From positions 310,001-374,000 of the forward strand of contig JAJKFH010003762.1 in NCBI GenBank assembly GCA_023333565.1: 64,000 bases of DNA, given 5' to 3'. This stretch comes from Puffinus mauretanicus (lineage: Eukaryota; Chordata; Aves; Procellariiformes; Procellariidae). A model generated the notes under the pieces. That model saw only the letters and a program-made list of their open reading frames with translations, searched no databases and was not told where the DNA came from. A program made the position numbers and the translations under genes. Below are positions 58,614 to 64,000 of this stretch, one piece after another (the stretch's first letter is position 1; each line of letters starts with the position of its first letter).

Positions 58614-61600
58614 GTTTTCTTTAACTGTAGCTAAGAAATAGAGCTGCTAGTGGATGGTGTCCTGGTTTTGTTCTGTGGTGATCACCAAGAAATGATTCTC
58701 TTCATACAAGACAGGAAAACAAATAGTTAGTTATACTTTGTGTAAATTTTGTCCTGATTCCTACAGCATCCTGGAAACAGCATTCTGACTCATTGTGGTC
58801 TTTTAACTTAGCCCGCAAAGAACAATATGACAATGTTACTATTGTTGCGGACATGACAGTATGTGTGTGTGTGTGTATACATATATGATATGTATTCTCA
58901 ATCTTAAGGAATGGTTTTAAAGAGAACTAATTTTTTTCGTATCATATTCTATGCATTTTAACTAGATTGCACACCTGCTTGATGGTCAATAAAATTCATA
59001 TAAAGAATTTAATGATGACACCTGGATTAATATTTTGATAGAAGACCGCAACATTTTAAATGTAAGGGTATGTTAGAAATTCTCCATTTAATAGCTTACT
59101 GTACTCTTTCCAGATTCAGCCAAAACCCCTTGACTCTCTTAGGTACTTAACAACAATATGGACAATTAAGCAAAATGGAATAGTACAGAGAAAATAGCTC
59201 ACTGTGCATTAAAATACAGCATAGGAATCAAAGACAGATTGATCGGTAATTTCAAGATGGTTCGTTACTAGAATGTAACCAACCAACAGTTGATACTTTA
59301 TATCCGATAATGGAATATTTCACCTTGGCATATGTTCCTCTAGCTAGTCACTGGAAAGGGTTTCCTTTGGGATCACATTTAACACTGCTCCCTTTATTCA
59401 AGTACTTTCCTTTGAACAAGCTGTGCTTGAGAATATTTGAGCACATTTCATCAGAAGATTACTTTCCAGTCACACCCCAATAAAAAAAAATATTTATTGT
59501 TCAGCAAACACTCACTGAGCAAACAAGAAAAGCCCTTACCCTTCGCTAGCACTCTATTTCCCTGATGTCTGATTTAAAGAATGTTGGTGGAATGGGCAGC
59601 TCTGTGCAGCATTAAAGTATTTTTTCAAGATCCCTGTTTAGAATTTCAACATTAAAAAAAAGTCAATTAGTTACTTTCACCATGATTATAATTATTTTCT
59701 AGCCTGAAGTCAGTTTGTAATTCCTTCTTTTCTCCTATCAGAATGTTTCTTATAGTAGGAAAGAAGTTGGAGAAGTGTTTCAAGTATCATACATATTAAG
59801 AACATGATGATTCCCCACTTGAACTATTGGACAGAGAATTATAGCAGATAACTACAGCAGCACTACTACAGCAGAGAAGACTCAAAGCTACATAGCCATG
59901 AAAGCAAAATCGAATGTTGCTTTCCCGAGACAGAAAAAGGATTGTATTTTTCAGGGGTGGAAGAGATGGCATGGAGACAGATGACTTGGGAAGTTGAAGA
60001 CAACACAGGGTCAGAAGCAGAACCCAAAGGATCTGGGGATCCCAGAGAGTGAAGCTTTCTGACCCCTTCCTGGCAGGCCAGAGGCAGATGTGGTGGTAGG
60101 GACAATGTCTGCTTTGGATTGGGGCTACTTACATGGGCTGCCATTCTCTTCTTCATCCTCATATAAGCTGACCCTATCTAGCAGCAGCAGATGGGGTAAG
60201 GATGGATTGTTCAGACTATAGTAGTCCATCTTTGCAATCTCAGACACCAGCTAAACACACAGTTTGCAGTATCTTACAGGCTCACACTGTAGAAAAAATA
60301 TGATATATCCTTGCTTGGGCAAGCTGTACATATATACAAGATGCTGTTTTCATCCTGGAATAGTGTTAACTGTCCTCATTTTATCTTGGAAGAGACTGAC
60401 TGTTAAAAAGCTGTAGTGCATGGAAATTTGATAGCAGCTGTATCACATTTTGCCTTGAAGGCAAGCATGCCTACAGGTGCTGTTATTATTAGAGGAGTGT
60501 GTTATCTGAGAGAGTTCACCTAAGACAGATACCAACCGATGTCATATTTGCTTCATCAGAAATAAATAAGGGACATCAAAAACCATTAACAATCATAGAC
60601 AACCGTATATGCTCATGATAAGTGTCCTTGGCCAACACAGATTCTTAAGGCTTGAAGTCTAATCTGTGTTACCCACTTTGCTTTGACAGCCATCGAGGAT
60701 CTCTGCCCTGGATTTTCCTGGCTATTCCCTTTGATAGCTGGGTGTGTGTCTGAGCCTGAATTCAGAGTTGCAAAGAGCTCTGGGTGAATCCAATCTCTGA
60801 GTCAGTTTTTGCCCTGTTCCTACCTAGGGAATCAGCAGATTCACCCCAAACTAGAGCTAGAGGTGGGGCTAACATGCAAATGGCAGAAATGGCAAAGAGG
60901 CTGTGACCTGAGACACAAGTCTGCATGACAACAGAAGCGTTGCCTCAACATCACTATCAAGTCCCTTTCCTGCAAAGTGTATCGCTGCACTTGATTTTTC
61001 TTTAGAGGCTGAAAGATGGAGCTACGTCATTCACTTCAGCAAGGATATTTCTGTATTGCACTGAACAGGCTTTCCAATGCTAAGTTTGGATGTTTTCCTC
61101 TCTCACTCCCAAACACTTGAGAATATCAAACTTCTTTCTTAATATTTAGAAAATACTCTGTAAGTGACTGCTAAAGCTTCTCCTGGGATGTGAAGAAAGT
61201 ATCAGATTCCCGTTAGGGCAATTTCATATTTCTTTGGTTTGCTATTTAATTAAGATAAAGATTACTGCAACATAGTAAGACAATTAACAGAGAAGTTGGA
61301 GAAGTTGGTTGCAGGAGGATGTGTAGGTTTAACACTTGCTCCTAACTCTCTCAGACCTCGTTTCCCATCTCTTCAGTTGTGGGTCTTGCCCTCCTGTCTC
61401 CAGCACTTACAGCTCTGCTTCATAACATGCCATTCTCCAGTCTGTCCAAGCACAGTTTCAGGACAGGCAGAGAAAGATCTCATCAAATCTGAAGCAGGAG
61501 TTAATCAGGCATCTAACTTGGGAGGCCCTGCAAATTCTCAGTATTCAGTACTGAATATAATACTTCACTGAAGGGGAAAAAAAGACAGTGAGGTGTAAGA

Positions 61601-63229
61601 AATTATTCTTTTTGTCAGGGAATAAAAGAGACATAATTAACAGTAATGCCTCTACACTACTTTGAATATTTAAAATGCTATATACTTTATGCATTTATGA
61701 GGTTGATTAAAAAAATCACAAGCGCAAGTAATGGGAATGTGGTTTGCAGACTAATCTTAAAACCTGGGAGTCAAATTCTGAATGTCTACAAATCATGGTC
61801 TGAGTCTTGATTTCATCTCAGTCTGCTATGAACTTCCTCACCACAGTACCAACAAGACTACTTGAACAGGGAAATGTACTCCTATTTAATAATTATTACA
61901 TATTATTTATTGTTATTATTTCTGCTCTTACTGCTATAATTATGCAAGCATGTTCATGAATTTAGAATTCACAATTTATAGTAATGATATATGTTTCTTG
62001 AGCTAGTAGGCTTATTTCAAACATATTTGTGACCAGGCTTCCACAATAACCTTCTAAACTTCAGTATCAGTAGAACTCATGGTTCATTATCTGGTCTGCT
62101 AATACCCACAACTAATTTTACTCACCTAAGTGATATAAATGTTAGACATTTCTATTTTAAGACTGGCACTACCTGCCACGGAGCCACATCAATTATAAAT
62201 ATTAAATGGCCTTTCAAAGGTCTTAAATTTTAGTTTTATCAGAAGAAAGAATAGCGCTTGTTGTTGCTGTCAGTTCTCATATTATGGCTAAGGCAGTGAT
62301 AATTCTGAGTTCTTGGTGGTGTTATTTTGTGAATTGTGACAAAACTGATTACAAGAAGAAGGAAATATGATGGAATCATTTACTTATTTTGTATTGAGAT
62401 AGCACTAGGAAGGCAACCAACAGTAGTGGCACGTTATGCTATGCATTGTACAAACACAACATAGCAGACAGTGACTGCCCTGAAGAGATTAGTCGCAGTA
62501 ATTTACAAAGATTAGAGAGTCATTGATATTGAGTACTATGATGCTCTTTCTGCATTTATTGATTAAGGATGACTGTGTATCTCACCTAACTTATTTTAAT
62601 TGATGAAGAAATACTTCAAATCACTAATGCAGAGGAAGGAATTTTTGGTAATCCTACAAAGCCTAAACTTCAAGCCCCAGTCAACACCTATTAGGAAAAA
62701 TGCTGTTTCTCATATGGAACAGTCACTGTATCTTCCAGCTTCTATTCAGTGGTAAATACCTGGGAGCTGTGCTTAAAATAACTTGTTGAACACCATCAGT
62801 TACATTTACGCTTTACATGTTTCGCAGACTAGAAGAGGCCCAACATGGAAAAGTTAATAGCCCATTTCACACACCCCTTTCCTAAAGAGAGACAAAATCA
62901 AGCCAAAAGGAACACTGCTAGTCTCATCAACCCACTTACATCTGTAAAAAAGTTTTCTATGCCTTTCCTGTTACCCCTAGTATTATAATCAGCACTGGTA
63001 GTACAATAAAGACCATGTTTTGTTTGAAGTGCAAATAGAGAAAGGACAGACATTTTTTGTACAGGGAGTTTAATCAATGTCTCACATGTAAAGGAAAATG
63101 GCCAATACTCCAGCTGCAGTCAGATTAAAATGTTGTTAGACCTTGAAGATCACAATTACCCCAATGAAACTTTTTGCCCCCATTTCATATCTTAGTGTTT
63201 TCCTCATGAACAAAAAGCAAACAACAACT
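58614..63229. other. intergenic, no recognised gene
   Basis: AT-rich. Contains a short (GT)n run at 58862-58876. Frames at 59866-60162 (minus) and 61296-61571 (plus) show no known motif. No exon of INPP4B, the gene downstream of IL15 in human, was recognised. Confidence 0.5.
58862..58876. repeat. (TG)n microsatellite
   Basis: About seven TG units followed by ATACATATATGATATG. Confidence 0.85.
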
Positions 63230-63310
63230 TGAGCCATAGGGCCTGAGCATGCGAGTTTATGGTCAATGGGAACTTTGCCACTGACGTTAGTGAGCCCAGC
63301 AGGAACAAAT
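63230..63310. repeat. possible ancient amniote repeat fragment
   Basis: GTTTATGGTCAATGGGAACT, CTTTGCCACTGACG and GAGCCCAGCAGGAAC resemble a worn, widely dispersed amniote repeat with a CATTGACTTCAATGGGA core. The match is from memory only. Confidence 0.3.
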
Positions 63311-64000
63311 CCAATGCACACATGATTTCTGATGCTTTTCACTCCTCACCACTGGATCTGCTGGTATCTCCTTAAATGCTGTACAAACCTGAAACATTGA
63401 TTTCCCTCAGTTCCTAAGTCAGCATCCATAATGATTTAATTACAAACTTACTCTCTGAGGAGTTTTCTGTTGGTGATGATATACTCCCACTCTGTTATTC
63501 CTCTTCTCACTTCTTGAACTGAATAGTGACCACATCAATTCAGTAGTTACTGTAGAAACCTAAAGAAAGTAACAGCCTTCAGACTTTTTAAAATAGAATT
63601 TTCTATCAATTTCACCATTCTCTATTAAATCAAATTCAATTTTCTACAGATGTTGTTTTATCTCAGAGGGTTCATGCCTTTACTGAGGAATAAGGTTCTC
63701 TTCCTCTGACTGGGAGCCAGCTTACCTGCTTCTGTTACCTACACACAGCTTAGTCACCATTTAAGGGTAACAGTTACAAATATCCCTATCTCAGTCTGTG
63801 GCACTATGCATTTTGTGAAACAAGTGAAAGACGAAAAGTTTGCTATTTGTACTGTTTTTATTTCTCAACCTCAATTGCCTTCTTTATTTTAAAGTATGTT
63901 TGACTATTTTACTGATATCAAATCATCATCATATCAAAGACACTAAATTCAAAAGAGCAATGAGGCTGTGAATAAGCTGCATTGCTTTGCTTTTCATGTG
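63311..64000. other. intergenic to window end
   Basis: AT-rich, nothing recognised. Confidence 0.5.

Noticed and set aside
58659..58690. TGTCCTGGTTTTGTTCTG resembling the start of the ERVL-type LTR
   Set aside because: Similarity ends after about 15 bases and the following sequence does not match the family.
58614..64000. Possible 3' exons of INPP4B, the neighbour of IL15 in human
   Set aside because: No phosphatase or C-terminal motif was seen on the minus strand; the gene probably lies beyond the window.

Overview
The window looks like nuclear DNA from a bird. It is AT-rich, and the only clear protein-coding gene has exons separated by introns with canonical GT...AG ends. It also carries CR1 retroposon ends (including the typical 8-bp ATTCTATG terminal repeats) and several solo-type LTRs with the layout of avian endogenous retroviruses. 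These LTR families are, as far as I recall, typical of birds outside the chicken group. I cannot name the species.

The central feature is a plus-strand gene for the cytokine interleukin-15 (IL15), reconstructed by joining six coding exons by eye: 10162-10224, 33845-33954, 35218-35299, 35786-35827, 36833-36976 and 37554-37667. They total 555 nt and predict 184 residues plus a stop. All five junctions keep the frame, every acceptor ends in AG and every donor begins with GT. The product has the long IL15 leader, the four family cysteines and the C-terminal helix. Intron 1 is about 23.6 kb; the remaining coding exons are packed into about 3.8 kb. The first coding exon probably begins near 10095 and has two upstream ATGs, one of whose short frames overlaps the main start. 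Poly(A) signals lie at 37737 and 37799. A candidate promoter and noncoding first exon is proposed near 2313-2433 (a TTACGTAA palindrome, an interferon-response-like element and a GTGAGT donor); this is inference only.

Region by region: 1-10094 is 5' flank or 5'UTR intron, with a short minisatellite and palindrome (3321-3379), an unrecognised 176-codon minus-strand frame (2726-3256) and a CR1 relic (9057-9300). 10225-33844 is IL15 intron 1, with a GC/CpG-rich block (10725-11130), a frameshifted membrane-protein-like frame (12988-13268), homopolymer and microsatellite tracts and one antisense LTR (29798-30341). 33845-37804 holds the remaining exons and the 3'UTR. 37805-64000 is gene-poor flank containing an antisense LTR followed by a CR1 end (45112-45910), a truncated LTR (48435-48642), an LTR with a perfect 5-bp target duplication (50121-50696), a different LTR family (54010-54690), a CR1 end (58493-58613) and a possible very old amniote repeat (63230-63310).

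I see no rRNA, tRNA, CRISPR array, operon or prokaryotic mobile element. Nearly all short open frames look like chance frames in AT-rich DNA. I did not find a convincing undescribed system. The points most worth checking are the IL15 leader and upstream ORFs, the extra cysteines, the proposed promoter, the CpG block and the frameshifted membrane-type ORF.
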